Source of the DNA: Gammaproteobacteria bacterium
Lineage (GTDB): Bacteria; Pseudomonadota; Gammaproteobacteria; Enterobacterales; Psychrobiaceae
Length of the DNA stretch: 8,845 nucleotides
Assembly (NCBI GenBank): GCA_013214885.1
Contig: JABSRS010000128.1
Location: 1 to 8,845, forward strand
Reading direction: 5' to 3'
The notes under the pieces were generated by a model that ran no database searches, was not told the DNA's origin, and was given only the letters and a program-made list of their open reading frames with translations. The position numbers were made by a program, and so were the translations under genes. Positions 1-8,266 of the stretch are shown here, piece after piece; position 1 is the stretch's first letter, and each line of letters opens with the position of its first letter.

Positions 1-622
1 GTAAATCATGAAGATAGTTGTCGACTAACTGATTTTCGTTGCTGGTAATGATGTAGATGCCATCGCGAGTGTGCCACACTTCATTACCTCGCACCTGGGC
101 ATGATTGACCATCACGAGTTGGATGCCATTGCCTCGATCGGCACTGCGCATGGTGTTATCACCTTGAATTTTATTATTGAGCACCTGACCAAAATGACTC
201 TTATCAAGGTAGATCCCCATACCACGTCCCTTGAGCCAGTTGTTTTTAATTATTGGGTGACTAGCTTGCCGCTCGACATAAATTGCTGCATTTTGATCGG
301 TTAGGTTATCACCCCAATTGATCAAATGTAGGTTATCAATGGTGACATTGGGCGCGGTAATTCTCAGGATATCCTTAACGCCATTGCCATCAAGAATGAT
401 TTGTTGATTAGATAGAGCATCGCCTCGTAAAGTCAGTGCTTTATTAACGATGAAGTTGCCTTGGTAATGACCAGGGGTGATTAACAAGGTATCGCCAGCT
501 TGGGCGTTATCAATGCTGGTCTGTAACGACATATCACTGTTCACTCTGTGTTGCGCGGCTATGACTTGCGTTGAGTAAAGCCAAGCAACCCCAGTAATCA
601 ACAGGATTATTATATTTTTCAT
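1..622 (-). CDS. nosD: NosD, nitrous-oxide reductase copper-centre maturation protein (N-terminal 207 residues, runs off the window)
   Basis: Reading leftward from the ATG at 622 gives an open frame of 207 codons to the window edge with no stop. Residues 1-22 form a Sec-type signal peptide (hydrophobic IIILLITGVAWLY, likely cleavage after VIA). The mature part has the short repeated beta-strand/turn pattern of a right-handed parallel beta-helix (CASH domain), for example LQTSIDNAQAGDTLLITPG, then GRGMGIYLDKS and TRDGIYIITSNENQLVDNYLHDL, which is typical of NosD. NosD is a periplasmic protein that works with the NosF/NosY ABC transporter to supply sulfur for building the CuZ centre of NosZ (family knowledge). 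Its position directly downstream of nosR and nosZ supports the call. About half of a usual NosD of 400-450 residues is visible. No good Shine-Dalgarno sequence precedes the start, so translation may be weak. nosF, nosY and nosL are expected beyond the left edge but cannot be seen. Confidence 0.9.
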   Translation of the reverse strand, partial: MKNIIILLITGVAWLYSTQVIAAQHRVNSDMSLQTSIDNAQAGDTLLITPGHYQGNFIVNKALTLRGDALSNQQIILDGNGVKDILRITAPNVTIDNLHLINWGDNLTDQNAAIYVERQASHPIIKNNWLKGRGMGIYLDKSHFGQVLNNKIQGDNTMRSADRGNGIQLVMVNHAQVRGNEVWHTRDGIYIITSNENQLVDNYLHDL

Positions 623-659
623 TAAGTTATTTCATATTGAGCTAATGTTAGTTAGCCAG

Positions 660-702
660 AATAAAAGGATACCCGCTCAGCGATAAAACATGAGCGAGTA
701 TC
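660..702 (-). terminator. Hairpin with T-rich tail between nosZ and nosD (terminator or attenuator)
   Basis: Positions 668-679 and 691-702 form a 12-bp stem around an 11-nt loop. The single plus-strand mismatch (C673 against A697) becomes a G-U pair in leftward RNA, so the stem is unbroken only when transcribed in the nos direction. Leftward, the stem is followed by CCTTTTATT. It lies 38 bases past the nosZ stop and about 45 bases before the nosD start. An intrinsic terminator with read-through would make nosZ mRNA more abundant than nosD mRNA. An mRNA-stabilising 3' hairpin made by processing is the alternative. Confidence 0.6.
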
Positions 703-739
703 GGTCTGATGAACTCGTTAGTTCATTGGATCGTCCTAC

Positions 740-2641
740 TTATTTAGGCTCAACTAGCATCCGACCGCGCATTTCCATGTGGAGCGCATGACAGAACCAG
801 TTACAGTAATACCATTGAACACCTGGCTGATTGGCGATAAAGGTAACAGATGCTGATGCTTGTGGGCTGATTTCCATCTGGACACCGTGGTTGGTCATAC
901 AGAAACCGTGGGTTACATCCTCAATCATATCAAGATTAGTAATGACTACTGTCACTTCATTGCCTTCTTTAACCCGGAACTCAGTCATGCCGTAGTTTGG
1001 AGCAACTGAGGTCATGTAAACACGTACCTTGTTGCCATCGCGAATAACTTTGTTGTCGCTTTCAAGCGTCACGCCATCTTTCTTCGCCATCGCTACCGTA
1101 CCGGCAAAGAATGGGTCATCACGAGTCCATAGTTTCGATGGTTTAAGTTTAGAGCGATGCACCATCATTACGTCATGCGGTTCTGCAAATGCTGGACCAT
1201 CATGAATTAGTTTCATTACATCGCCAGAAATGTCGATCAGTTGATCGTTTTCTGGTCGTAAAGGACCAACGTTTAAGAAGCGATCTTTCGAGAATTTACA
1301 TAACGATACGAGGTATTTACCATCTGCATCACGGGTTTCACCCATGGTAGTATGGTTATGACCTGGTTGATAATGAACGTCGAGCTTCTGGCGAACATAA
1401 TTAACTTTCTTGCCATTGTAAGAAGCAATCGCGTCATTGATGTCCCATTTCACGATTTGGCTATCGATAAATAGGGTGGTATATGCATGGCCGCGGCCAT
1501 CAAATGCAGTATGTAGTGGACCTAATCCTAATTCAGGTTCACCAACAATCGCATCGCGTGGATCTAAATCATGATCGAAAACGTCGGCTAATTTCTTGAT
1601 TGAAACAATAGATACGGTTGGTGACAACTTACCGTTAACCATGAAGTACTCGCCATTAGGCGAGGTATTGATCCCGTGTGGGCTCTTAGGGATTGGGATA
1701 TAACGGGTTAGTTTTGCTTTGGCATTTTCTTTGGTACCGTCTAATACTGGGATTTTTGAATCGCCAATGGTGGTGAAGTTACCCGCTTTAACTGCTTTTT
1801 CAATCGCCGGTAAATCAAATACCACAATATGGTCTCGTTCGGCACTGATCATTTCGCCTAGGGTTACCCCCATTTCTGAATTATAACTGGTTGAGGCAAG
1901 GAAACGACCGTCGAAATCAGCATCGGTATTATCGAGATTACCAGAGACGATGACTTGGGCGAACACTTCCATTTTTTCAGCATCGACGATGTTGAACATT
2001 GAACGGTAAGCACTGGTGTTGTCTAAATCGCGACCGTCGTTTGGTAGTGGAATTTCATATTCACCATTACAAAATACATATTTGGTGAATGGTACTTTTT
2101 GGGTCCGTAATCCATGAATCGCTTGAACATTTGGAATCTCAAGGATCTTATCTGTTTTCATCACATCACAGCGGATCCGCGCGATACGGGTATTGGCTTT
2201 GTCGTTAATGAAGACATATTTACCGTTATAGCGTCCATCGGTCATCGACATGTGTGGGTGATGACAATCACCGGTTAGAAAGCGTTGAGATTCACCTAAC
2301 ACGGCTTTTGATTCATTAGTAATCCCCCAACCAGTTGCACTGTCGATGTTAAATACCGGAATTCGCATCAACTCACGCATTGACGGAATACCAACCACCC
2401 GGACTTCACCAGACTGACCGCCGCTCCAGAAACCGTAGTATTCATCGAGATCACCCGGAGCAACGCTAGCGTGCGCGGCCATTTTTTCTTTAGTTTTAGC
2501 CGTAGCTGCCGCCGAAAACATCGCTGATGTCATAACCGGAGCTGCTAAACTAGCACCGCCAATTACTGCGCCTGCGCCAATAAAACTACGGCGACTTAGA
2601 CCTTTAATTTCTTCTTGTTCCGTTACTTTGTTGTCACTCAT
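740..2641 (-). CDS. nosZ: Nitrous-oxide reductase NosZ, clade I (Tat-exported)
   Basis: This 633-residue periplasmic enzyme reduces N2O to N2, the last step of denitrification. The N-terminus has a twin-arginine motif, SRRSFIG at residues 16-22, followed by a hydrophobic alanine-rich segment, so the protein should be exported folded by Tat. That is the mark of clade I NosZ. The seven-bladed propeller carries all seven CuZ histidines expected by comparison with Pseudomonas stutzeri NosZ: H127, H128, H176, H322, H377, H428 and H489. The C-terminal cupredoxin domain has the full CuA set: H578, C613, W615, C617, H621 and M624, in the motif [12 protein letters not shown]. Length matches the family (about 630-640). 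A GGAGA ribosome site (2651-2655, minus strand) lies 9 bases before the ATG. The gene follows nosR after a 111-bp AT-rich gap. That gap contains a TATAAAAT-like string (2697-2704, minus strand) that could serve as a secondary promoter, but no convincing -35 box is seen. Nothing indicates loss of function. Confidence 0.98.
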   Translation of the reverse strand: MSDNKVTEQEEIKGLSRRSFIGAGAVIGGASLAAPVMTSAMFSAAATAKTKEKMAAHASVAPGDLDEYYGFWSGGQSGEVRVVGIPSMRELMRIPVFNIDSATGWGITNESKAVLGESQRFLTGDCHHPHMSMTDGRYNGKYVFINDKANTRIARIRCDVMKTDKILEIPNVQAIHGLRTQKVPFTKYVFCNGEYEIPLPNDGRDLDNTSAYRSMFNIVDAEKMEVFAQVIVSGNLDNTDADFDGRFLASTSYNSEMGVTLGEMISAERDHIVVFDLPAIEKAVKAGNFTTIGDSKIPVLDGTKENAKAKLTRYIPIPKSPHGINTSPNGEYFMVNGKLSPTVSIVSIKKLADVFDHDLDPRDAIVGEPELGLGPLHTAFDGRGHAYTTLFIDSQIVKWDINDAIASYNGKKVNYVRQKLDVHYQPGHNHTTMGETRDADGKYLVSLCKFSKDRFLNVGPLRPENDQLIDISGDVMKLIHDGPAFAEPHDVMMVHRSKLKPSKLWTRDDPFFAGTVAMAKKDGVTLESDNKVIRDGNKVRVYMTSVAPNYGMTEFRVKEGNEVTVVITNLDMIEDVTHGFCMTNHGVQMEISPQASASVTFIANQPGVQWYYCNWFCHALHMEMRGRMLVEPK

Positions 2642-2752
2642 TTGTTGTATTCTCCATAATGTGCCTTACGGCGGTAGCGGCTTAATTTTGACCGCATTTT
2701 ATAATTTTTAATTTGTTTATAGTTACGGCAACTAAGATAGCTAAAAAACTGG

Positions 2753-4879
2753 CTAACTAACTTGCTTTATATCAATTGTTTTCTCGTTATCGGGGATTTT
2801 ACGCCGACGTTTTCTGGCCATCTTCATTAATGGTGGACATTTCTTATCATCGTAATAAGTCACCTGACAATCTAAACAATGATGACATTCGCGTAAGTTA
2901 ATGGTGCCATCAGGGTGAATCGCTTGAATCTCACATTCAGTGGCGCAAGTATTACAAGGACCACATTCGTTACGACGTTTTAGCCAATCAAATAAACGTA
3001 CGCCTGATGGAATAGCAAGAGCCGCACCGAGTGGACAAATGTAGCGACAGTACACTTTACGGGTAAATATATTGACGATTAACAAGCCAACGGCGTAGAT
3101 AACAAATGGCCATTCGCGGTCAAATTTAAGTAAATAGGTTGTTTTAAAGGGCTCAACTTCGGCAAATTGTTCGGCAACGGCCATTGAATCAAGCGATAAG
3201 CCAAATAGTGCGAGCAAAATCATATATTTGATTGCCCACAGCCGCTCATGGACCGAAAATGGCAGTTCATATTGTTTAATTTTTAGTTTGCGAGCGGCTT
3301 CGTTAATTAATTCTTGCAGCGCTCCAAATGGACATAACCAGCCACAGAAGACTCCGCGACCCCACAACATTATGCTCATGGCAACAAAGCCCCATAAGAT
3401 AAACAGCATCGGGTCGAGTAAAAACAGATCCCACTTAAAGCCATTGGCGAGGGTTTGTAAAAAGGTAAAGACGTTAACGATAGACAGTTGGCCAAATTGA
3501 ACCCAACCAATAAATATCACGACATAGGTCAGGAACGCTGCTCTAAATACATGAAAGAACCGTGGATAGCGCACTAATATGTCTTGGAAGAACAACACTA
3601 GGGTTAAAATTCCTAAACTGATTAGTAAGATAATAATAGCGACTTGACGGTCGAGCCAAACTTGTTGCCACAAGGGTAATTCCGCTTCAATCACTGGTGG
3701 GTCGGGACGGTCGATATAGCGATCTGGTAGCGCATATTCGGCTTCAAAACTGGTAAATACGCCATCAATTGGACCTACTTGACGACGGACTAATAATTCA
3801 AGTGCCCATTCGCCACCTGAGTCAAATTCATGTTGGTCCCGAATGATAAAAATAGACATCTCATAGAATCTAGGAGCTCCCTCAATGAAGATGTCATTGA
3901 CTCGGTAATGATCGGTATCGCGAAATGAAATACCATTATCTTTTTGGTGAATTTGAATCCGATCAAAAATACCACCACGAACATAGCCTGAGCCTTTAAA
4001 TGAGTAACCATTACCCATCAAAATAACCGCATGTTCATCAGGCTTTAATGTATCGATTAACCATTGATATTCGCTGTCACCTAACAGGTTTTTACCGATT
4101 GTAGGAATATCAAGTTGGGCATAATAAAGTTCAACAAAGTCTTCAGATTTTTCGTCCGCGTTTGCCTCATCAACATGCTCTGCAATGGTATCGGTAAATG
4201 CCTCGTCGATATGACCACGATTTAAGTACAATTTACGAATTGAGCCATCACCCGTTAGGGTTTGCCAATCAGCTTTTACAAAATAATCTTGTTTGACAAT
4301 CGATGGTGGCACTACTAGCTCATCAAGCATTGCGAGTAAACCAATATGACGTGCTACTATTTTTGCTGCTTTCATGACCGCAACGTTAACCACCATCACA
4401 GTAACTGTTGCACCTGATATCGCATCGATATTGACTTTGCCGTCGCTGGCCTTACCGCCAACTTTAACGCTGTCGTGAATCGATAATCCTTCATATTGAT
4501 CGGCAAAGTCGAACAATAGATGTTCTGGCAAACCAACCAACAGAATTGGTTCGTGATGTTCAAGAATTTTAGCCCCTAAAAAGGTCCCTTGCTCGTCCAT
4601 TAACACCAAAGTATTAATTGGCTCACCTGAATAGGCAGGAACTCTGGCAATATCATTGGTCTCAAAAGCATAGCCAATCACTTCACCTGCCTTTGTAATG
4701 GTCCAGTAGGGCAGTTCACTGTTTTTGGCCGTTAAAGGGTCTGCACCAGGGAACGTTTGAGCAATAAAGGGCTCAGGAGCTTTGGCTGGGCTAATAAAAA
4801 GGGCGTGACTAAAGTGGCTAATGGACATTAATCCGAGGATAAAAAAACACATCCCCAGCTTTTTTATATGGTTAATCAT
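2753..4879 (-). CDS. nosR: NosR, membrane flavo-iron-sulfur protein for N2O respiration
   Basis: This 708-residue inner-membrane protein is required for nosZ expression and for electron delivery to, or maintenance of, NosZ in vivo (family knowledge). Residues 1-26 form a signal peptide. The periplasmic part contains an FMN-binding domain with the flavinylation motif SGATVT at 155-160, where Thr160 would carry covalent FMN attached by ApbE. About five membrane segments follow, near 411-431, 443-463, 488-508, 548-566 and 590-606. Two CxxxCP motifs of the NapH/NosR type occur at C512/C516 (CGWLCP) and C611/C615 (CRYICP). Near the cytoplasmic C-terminus are two cysteine clusters for [4Fe-4S] centres: C639/C642/C645/C649 and C665/C668/C671/C681. 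The tail is strongly basic (KRRRK). Every expected cofactor motif is present and the length is typical. It is first in the operon, downstream of an FNR-type box. The ribosome site before the chosen ATG is weak (an AGG about 12 bases upstream), but this start gives the best signal peptide. Confidence 0.97.
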   Translation of the reverse strand: MINHIKKLGMCFFILGLMSISHFSHALFISPAKAPEPFIAQTFPGADPLTAKNSELPYWTITKAGEVIGYAFETNDIARVPAYSGEPINTLVLMDEQGTFLGAKILEHHEPILLVGLPEHLLFDFADQYEGLSIHDSVKVGGKASDGKVNIDAISGATVTVMVVNVAVMKAAKIVARHIGLLAMLDELVVPPSIVKQDYFVKADWQTLTGDGSIRKLYLNRGHIDEAFTDTIAEHVDEANADEKSEDFVELYYAQLDIPTIGKNLLGDSEYQWLIDTLKPDEHAVILMGNGYSFKGSGYVRGGIFDRIQIHQKDNGISFRDTDHYRVNDIFIEGAPRFYEMSIFIIRDQHEFDSGGEWALELLVRRQVGPIDGVFTSFEAEYALPDRYIDRPDPPVIEAELPLWQQVWLDRQVAIIILLISLGILTLVLFFQDILVRYPRFFHVFRAAFLTYVVIFIGWVQFGQLSIVNVFTFLQTLANGFKWDLFLLDPMLFILWGFVAMSIMLWGRGVFCGWLCPFGALQELINEAARKLKIKQYELPFSVHERLWAIKYMILLALFGLSLDSMAVAEQFAEVEPFKTTYLLKFDREWPFVIYAVGLLIVNIFTRKVYCRYICPLGAALAIPSGVRLFDWLKRRNECGPCNTCATECEIQAIHPDGTINLRECHHCLDCQVTYYDDKKCPPLMKMARKRRRKIPDNEKTIDIKQVS

Positions 4880-4902
4880 GGTGTTCGAGTACCTATTTAA
4901 AT

Positions 4903-4954
4903 CTGGTGATAAATTAATATTGACGATTACTCTACGCTTGAAGCTGGTGATAAA
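4903..4954. repeat. 11-bp direct repeat CTGGTGATAAA in the nosR leader
   Basis: The string CTGGTGATAAA occurs at 4903-4913 and again at 4944-4954, exactly 41 bp apart, which is close to four helical turns. Both copies lie between the FNR-type box and the nosR start codon. They could be operator half-sites for a second regulator or lie in the nosR leader RNA, but they could also be chance in AT-rich DNA. Confidence 0.3.
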
Positions 4955-4985
4955 ACACTAATCTGTTGATTAGCACTCTATAAAA

Positions 4986-4999
4986 CTGATCCAGATCAA
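4986..4999 (-). promoter_or_regulatory. FNR/DNR-type box upstream of nosR
   Basis: Read leftward, the sequence is TTGATCTGGATCAG, matching TTGATNNNNATCAA at 9 of 10 fixed positions. Its centre is about 113 bases upstream of the nosR ATG. A class II arrangement (centre near -41.5) would give a transcript starting near 4951 with a leader of about 70 nt. nos operons are commonly activated under anoxia by FNR, or by NO-sensing DNR/NNR-type relatives, through this palindrome. The sequence cannot tell which regulator acts. Confidence 0.65.
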
Positions 5000-5016
5000 T
5001 CGTGCAATTTATGGCA

Positions 5017-5040
5017 GAGAATTTTATGGTTAAAATGCTC
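5017..5040. repeat. 24-bp imperfect palindrome midway between the two FNR-type boxes
   Basis: GAGAATTTTA (5017-5026) and TAAAATGCTC (5031-5040) are inverted copies matching at 9 of 10 positions around a TGGT spacer. It sits roughly midway between the two FNR-type boxes. Its size and symmetry suit a dimeric repressor operator. It does not match the NsrR or NorR consensus well enough to assign. It has no adjacent T-run, so a terminator is unlikely. Confidence 0.4.
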
Positions 5041-5082
5041 AAATATTAGTGTGATTTATAAAATATTCTCTGTTACAGATAA

Positions 5083-5096
5083 ATGATATAAATCAA
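5083..5096 (+). promoter_or_regulatory. Second FNR/DNR-type box, on the side of the rightward gene
   Basis: The sequence ATGATATAAATCAA matches TTGATNNNNATCAA at 9 of 10 fixed positions. It lies about 100 bases before the ATG at 5198. A TAAAAT hexamer at 5115-5120 would place the box centre near -37.5, slightly closer than the classical -41.5, so activation is possible but not ideal. It could instead be a distal site for nosR. Confidence 0.45.
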
Positions 5097-5197
5097 GGGT
5101 GGTTGTAAGTTGTTTAAAATCAGTCGATTAAATATTTTTGTTAGGTTGGCGTTATTTTTGCTTTATAAACGTAACTCGTTTAATTAAGGAAAAAATA

Positions 5198-5842
5198 ATG
5201 AACATGCATTTAACGACAACACGTGTCTTAGCTGGGCTGACTTTAGCGTGTGGAATTACAGTTGCAGCAAATGCTGCGGAATCAATACATCATAAAGAAA
5301 TAGAGCAAGTGATAGAGGCTGCTGACTTAAATGTGCTTAGCCTCGATGCCAGTGTCGGCAGTATAAAAATTAAGCCCTCTAGCGATCAACAAATTCATAT
5401 CTACGTCAAAGTGACAGAGAAAGAAGATTGGAGTCTATTTAGTGATTCAGTAGAGGATGTTGAACTTAAAGCTAAACGTCATGGTGACAAACTATCATTG
5501 CGCCTAACTGATGATGATTTTGGTGAAGAATGGATTATAGAGCTACCTAAACAAACCCAATTAGCGATAGATTTAGGGGTCGGTTCAGTTAACGTAACGG
5601 ATATTACGGCCTCGATCAATATTGATGTTGGTGTCGGTGAGATTAGAGTTGATAGTCAAGCTAAGTATTACGCCACAATTGAGCTTGATTCTGGTGTTGG
5701 TGCGGCTCGGATATCAAGTAATATTGGTCAAGTAAAATCACATCGAGCAATGATTAGTGAAACAGCAACTTGGTCAGGTCCTGGTCAATATAAAATGCAA
5801 ATAGATGTCGGTGTTGGCGATGTATCGGTTCGCTTAGATTAA
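5198..5842 (+). CDS. Exported beta-repeat protein of unknown function (DUF4097-like)
   Basis: This encodes 214 residues from the ATG at 5198, chosen because AAGGA (5186-5190) sits 7 bases upstream and the protein then begins with a clean signal peptide (residues 1-26, probable cleavage after AANA). A longer frame reaching a TTG at 5138 lacks these signs. No lipobox is seen, so a soluble periplasmic or secreted protein is likely. After an acidic segment around residues 75-110, the protein has five copies of a short motif, D-x-[GS]-V-G-x-[VIA]-x-[VI], at residues 50-58, 125-133, 143-151, 164-172 and 203-211. The copies alternate with hydrophobic strands, resembling the repeating beta-strand architecture of DUF4097 (putative adhesin) proteins. 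There is no catalytic motif, no metal-ligand cluster and no cysteine in the mature protein. It is divergent from nosR with an FNR-type box in the shared region, so an anaerobic or denitrification link is possible but unproven. No function is assigned. Confidence 0.85.
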   Translation: MNMHLTTTRVLAGLTLACGITVAANAAESIHHKEIEQVIEAADLNVLSLDASVGSIKIKPSSDQQIHIYVKVTEKEDWSLFSDSVEDVELKAKRHGDKLSLRLTDDDFGEEWIIELPKQTQLAIDLGVGSVNVTDITASINIDVGVGEIRVDSQAKYYATIELDSGVGAARISSNIGQVKSHRAMISETATWSGPGQYKMQIDVGVGDVSVRLD

Positions 5843-5876
5843 CAACATCAGCAAGGTGTCAATTTGATCAATAATA

Positions 5877-5910
5877 AACAGCATTTGCATTTTTAGTGTG
5901 AATGCTTGTT
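5877..5910 (+). terminator. Weak hairpin downstream of the exported-repeat gene
   Basis: AAC-A-GCATT (5877-5885) can pair with AATGCTTGTT (5901-5910) with a one-base bulge around a 15-nt loop, 35 bases past the stop codon at 5842. The following sequence, ATTATC, is AT-rich but has no proper T-run, so termination here is uncertain. Apart from this hairpin and a TTGGCT/AGCCAA inverted pair (5983-5988 with 6003-6008), nothing recognisable was seen in the 245-bp gap before glcB. Confidence 0.25.
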
Positions 5911-6087
5911 ATTATCTAAACAAATGCATTAAATTCAAAGGTTTTATTTTCTCATAAATTACAATGTATTACGATTATTTGTTTGGCTTTTTTTTCGGTA
6001 GCAGCCAACTTTCGTCACATCGCTTTTTTATTAAATCCAAGGTATTCTCTAATTAATTGATGATTATTGAAATAGGTTGAGGTTTAA

Positions 6088-8250
6088 ATGACACAGCGCA
6101 TAAATGTAGGCGAGCTCAGAGTAGCTAAATCTTTATATGACTTTGTAAACCAAGAAGCTTTGCCAGATTTAAATATCTCTCAGCAACACTTTTGGCATTC
6201 ATTTGAAAAGATGATTAACTCGCTAGCACCAAAAAATCGTGAGCTGTTGGTTAAGCGAGAGCAATTACAACTGAAAATTGATCATTGGCATCAACACCAT
6301 GACTATGATTTTGCAGCATACAAATCTTTTTTAACCGAAATTGGCTATCTCCTTCCTGCGGTTGATGATTTTACCATTTCAACAACTGATGTTGATCCCG
6401 AGATGGCCACTATGGCGGGTCCACAGTTAGTCGTTCCCGTGATGAATTCTCGCTTTGCCTTAAATGCCGCTAATGCTCGTTGGGGCTCACTATACGATGC
6501 CCTTTATGGTACTGATGCTATTAGTGAAGACCATGGGGCCGAAAAGTCGGGCAGCTACAACCCTATCCGTGGCAGTAAAGTGATTAGTTTTGGTCGCGAA
6601 TTACTCGACCAGTCAACGCCGTTGCTCGATGGTAGTCATAGCGATGCGACAAACTATCAAGTGGTTAACGGTCAATTACAGGTCACCCTCAATAATAATG
6701 AAATTACTACCCTTGCTAATCCTGAGCAATTTGTTGGGTTTAATGGTGAGACGAATGCACCATCGACGATTTTATTAAAACAACATGGTTTACATCTTGA
6801 GATTGTGTTTGATGCTAGTAGTCAAATTGGTCAAACGGATGGGGCAGGTGTCAGCGATATTATCGTTGAGGCGGCACTAACAACGATTATGGACTGTGAA
6901 GATTCGATTGCCGCAGTCGATGCCGACGATAAAGTCGTGGTTTATCGTAATTGGCTTGGTTTAATGAAAGGTGATTTAAGCGTTGAGATGATTAAAGGTG
7001 GTAAAACGTTTACCCGTACGCTAAATCATGATCGCACTTACCTTAATCCGCAAGGCGATGCTTTAAGTTTAAAAGGTCGCAGTCTAATGTTTGTGCGTAA
7101 TGTCGGTCATTTGATGACAAATGAAGCAATCATCGACGCCAACGGCAATGAGATCCCTGAAGGGATCCTCGACGCGATGCTGACTTCATTGATTTCTTTG
7201 CATGATGTTAAGGGCAATGGTCAATATCGCAATACTACCACCGGTTCAATCTATATTGTTAAACCTAAAATGCACGGTCCTGAGGAAGTTGCATTTGCCA
7301 ATGAGCTGTTTAATGCGGTCGAGGATATTTTAGGGGTTGAGCGTCATACCATTAAAATGGGCATTATGGATGAAGAACGTCGTACTACGGTTAATCTTAA
7401 GCAATGTATTCACGCCGCACGTGAACGAGTGGTGTTTATTAACACGGGATTTTTAGACCGCACCGGTGATGAAATTCATACCTCAATGGAAGCAGGGCCA
7501 ATGATCCGCAAAGGCGAGATGAAGGCATCATCTTGGATTAGTGCTTATGAAAATTGGAATGTCGATACGGGTTTAGCCTGTGGTTTAAGTGGCAAAGCAC
7601 AAATTGGTAAAGGAATGTGGGCAATCCCAGATCAAATGGCCAATATGCTCGAGGCCAAAATTGCTCATCCACTATCGGGTGCCAATACCGCCTGGGTACC
7701 TTCGCCAACCGCAGCGGTGTTACATGCTTTGCATTATCATCAGGTTGATGTCTTTGCCCGCCAGCAACAGTTGATTAAGCGTGAAGTGGCTAATATTGAT
7801 GATATTTTATCAATTCCGGTGGCAACTAATCCAAACTGGAGCCAACAGGAAATAGAACAAGAGCTTGATAATAATGCCCAAGGGATTTTAGGCTATGTGG
7901 TGCGTTGGGTCGATGCGGGTATTGGTTGCTCGAAAGTGCCAGATATTAACAATGTCGGCTTAATGGAAGATCGCGCGACATTGCGTATTTCTTCCCAGCA
8001 TATTGCTAACTGGTTGTATCATGATATTTGCACTAAAGAGCAGGTATTAGCCTCAATGAAAAAGATGGCGGCAGTAGTAGATGGCCAAAACAGTGGCGAT
8101 CCAACCTACTTTGCGATGGCGACAGACTTTGACCATAATATCGCCTTCCAAGCTGCTTGCGAATTAGTGTTCGAAGGGCGAGTGCAACCAAGCGGCTACA
8201 CCGAACCGGTACTTCATCGTTGTCGAATTAAAGCTAAAGCGGCACGATAA
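6088..8250 (+). CDS. glcB: Malate synthase G
   Basis: This complete 720-residue cytoplasmic enzyme condenses glyoxylate with acetyl-CoA to give malate and CoA, for growth on glycolate or C2 compounds. It is colinear with Escherichia coli GlcB (723 residues) and is clearly the large monomeric G form and not the roughly 530-residue A form (AceB). Landmarks in order are [20 protein letters not shown] (110-129), [11 protein letters not shown] (269-279), FVRNVGHLM (335-343) with catalytic R337, GIMDEERRT (425-433) with Mg ligand E429, FLDRTGDE (455-462) with Mg ligand D457, [13 protein letters not shown] (531-543), and [10 protein letters not shown] and [13 protein letters not shown] with C614 and catalytic base D628. 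GAGG (6079-6082) lies 5 bases before the ATG, a good ribosome site. No isocitrate lyase or glycolate oxidase gene is adjacent in this window. It converges with tnaA downstream. No defects are seen. Confidence 0.98.
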   Translation: MTQRINVGELRVAKSLYDFVNQEALPDLNISQQHFWHSFEKMINSLAPKNRELLVKREQLQLKIDHWHQHHDYDFAAYKSFLTEIGYLLPAVDDFTISTTDVDPEMATMAGPQLVVPVMNSRFALNAANARWGSLYDALYGTDAISEDHGAEKSGSYNPIRGSKVISFGRELLDQSTPLLDGSHSDATNYQVVNGQLQVTLNNNEITTLANPEQFVGFNGETNAPSTILLKQHGLHLEIVFDASSQIGQTDGAGVSDIIVEAALTTIMDCEDSIAAVDADDKVVVYRNWLGLMKGDLSVEMIKGGKTFTRTLNHDRTYLNPQGDALSLKGRSLMFVRNVGHLMTNEAIIDANGNEIPEGILDAMLTSLISLHDVKGNGQYRNTTTGSIYIVKPKMHGPEEVAFANELFNAVEDILGVERHTIKMGIMDEERRTTVNLKQCIHAARERVVFINTGFLDRTGDEIHTSMEAGPMIRKGEMKASSWISAYENWNVDTGLACGLSGKAQIGKGMWAIPDQMANMLEAKIAHPLSGANTAWVPSPTAAVLHALHYHQVDVFARQQQLIKREVANIDDILSIPVATNPNWSQQEIEQELDNNAQGILGYVVRWVDAGIGCSKVPDINNVGLMEDRATLRISSQHIANWLYHDICTKEQVLASMKKMAAVVDGQNSGDPTYFAMATDFDHNIAFQAACELVFEGRVQPSGYTEPVLHRCRIKAKAAR

Positions 8251-8266
8251 AATTATCTAGCATTTT

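Larger units (their letters stand above)
4880..5197. promoter_or_regulatory. Divergent control region between nosR and the exported-repeat gene
   Basis: This 318-bp AT-rich stretch has no credible gene. It separates nosR (leftward) from the gene at 5198 (rightward), so promoters for both must lie here. It contains FNR/DNR-type boxes at 4986-4999 and 5083-5096, a 24-bp imperfect palindrome at 5017-5040, an 11-bp direct repeat (4903-4913 and 4944-4954) in the nosR leader, and a 6-bp inverted repeat (4958-4963 with 4968-4973). A TAAAAT hexamer at 5115-5120 is a plausible -10 box for the rightward gene. No clear -10 box for nosR was found at the ideal distance. Confidence 0.7.

Noticed and set aside
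71..304. Rightward 77-codon open frame
   Set aside because: It lies antisense inside nosD, whose frame is continuous and gives a clear NosD protein. No ribosome site or recognisable protein supports it.
3228..3500. Rightward 90-codon frame, and a leftward 73-codon frame at 3790-4011
   Set aside because: Both lie within nosR in other frames, and the full NosR protein with all its motifs is intact.
5138..5197. Extended N-terminus of the exported-repeat protein starting at a TTG
   Set aside because: The ATG at 5198 has a good ribosome site at the right distance and starts a proper signal peptide. The extension would bury that peptide behind 20 extra residues.
5198..5275. Lipoprotein signal in the exported-repeat protein (Cys18)
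   Set aside because: The residues before Cys18 read TLA, lacking the hydrophobic residue expected at -3 of a lipobox, while a normal AxA-type cleavage site follows at AANA.
5864..5871. TTGATCAA as a third FNR box
   Set aside because: It lacks the four-base spacer between half-sites, so it is only an 8-bp palindrome.
5983..6008. TTGGCT/AGCCAA inverted pair upstream of glcB as an operator or terminator
   Set aside because: It has only six pairs around a 14-base spacer, the T-run is within the loop and not after the stem, and nothing ties it to a known regulator.
6590..6778. Rightward 62-codon frame, and a similar 61-codon frame at 7589-7774
   Set aside because: Both are out-of-frame readings inside glcB with no start signals or recognisable sequence.
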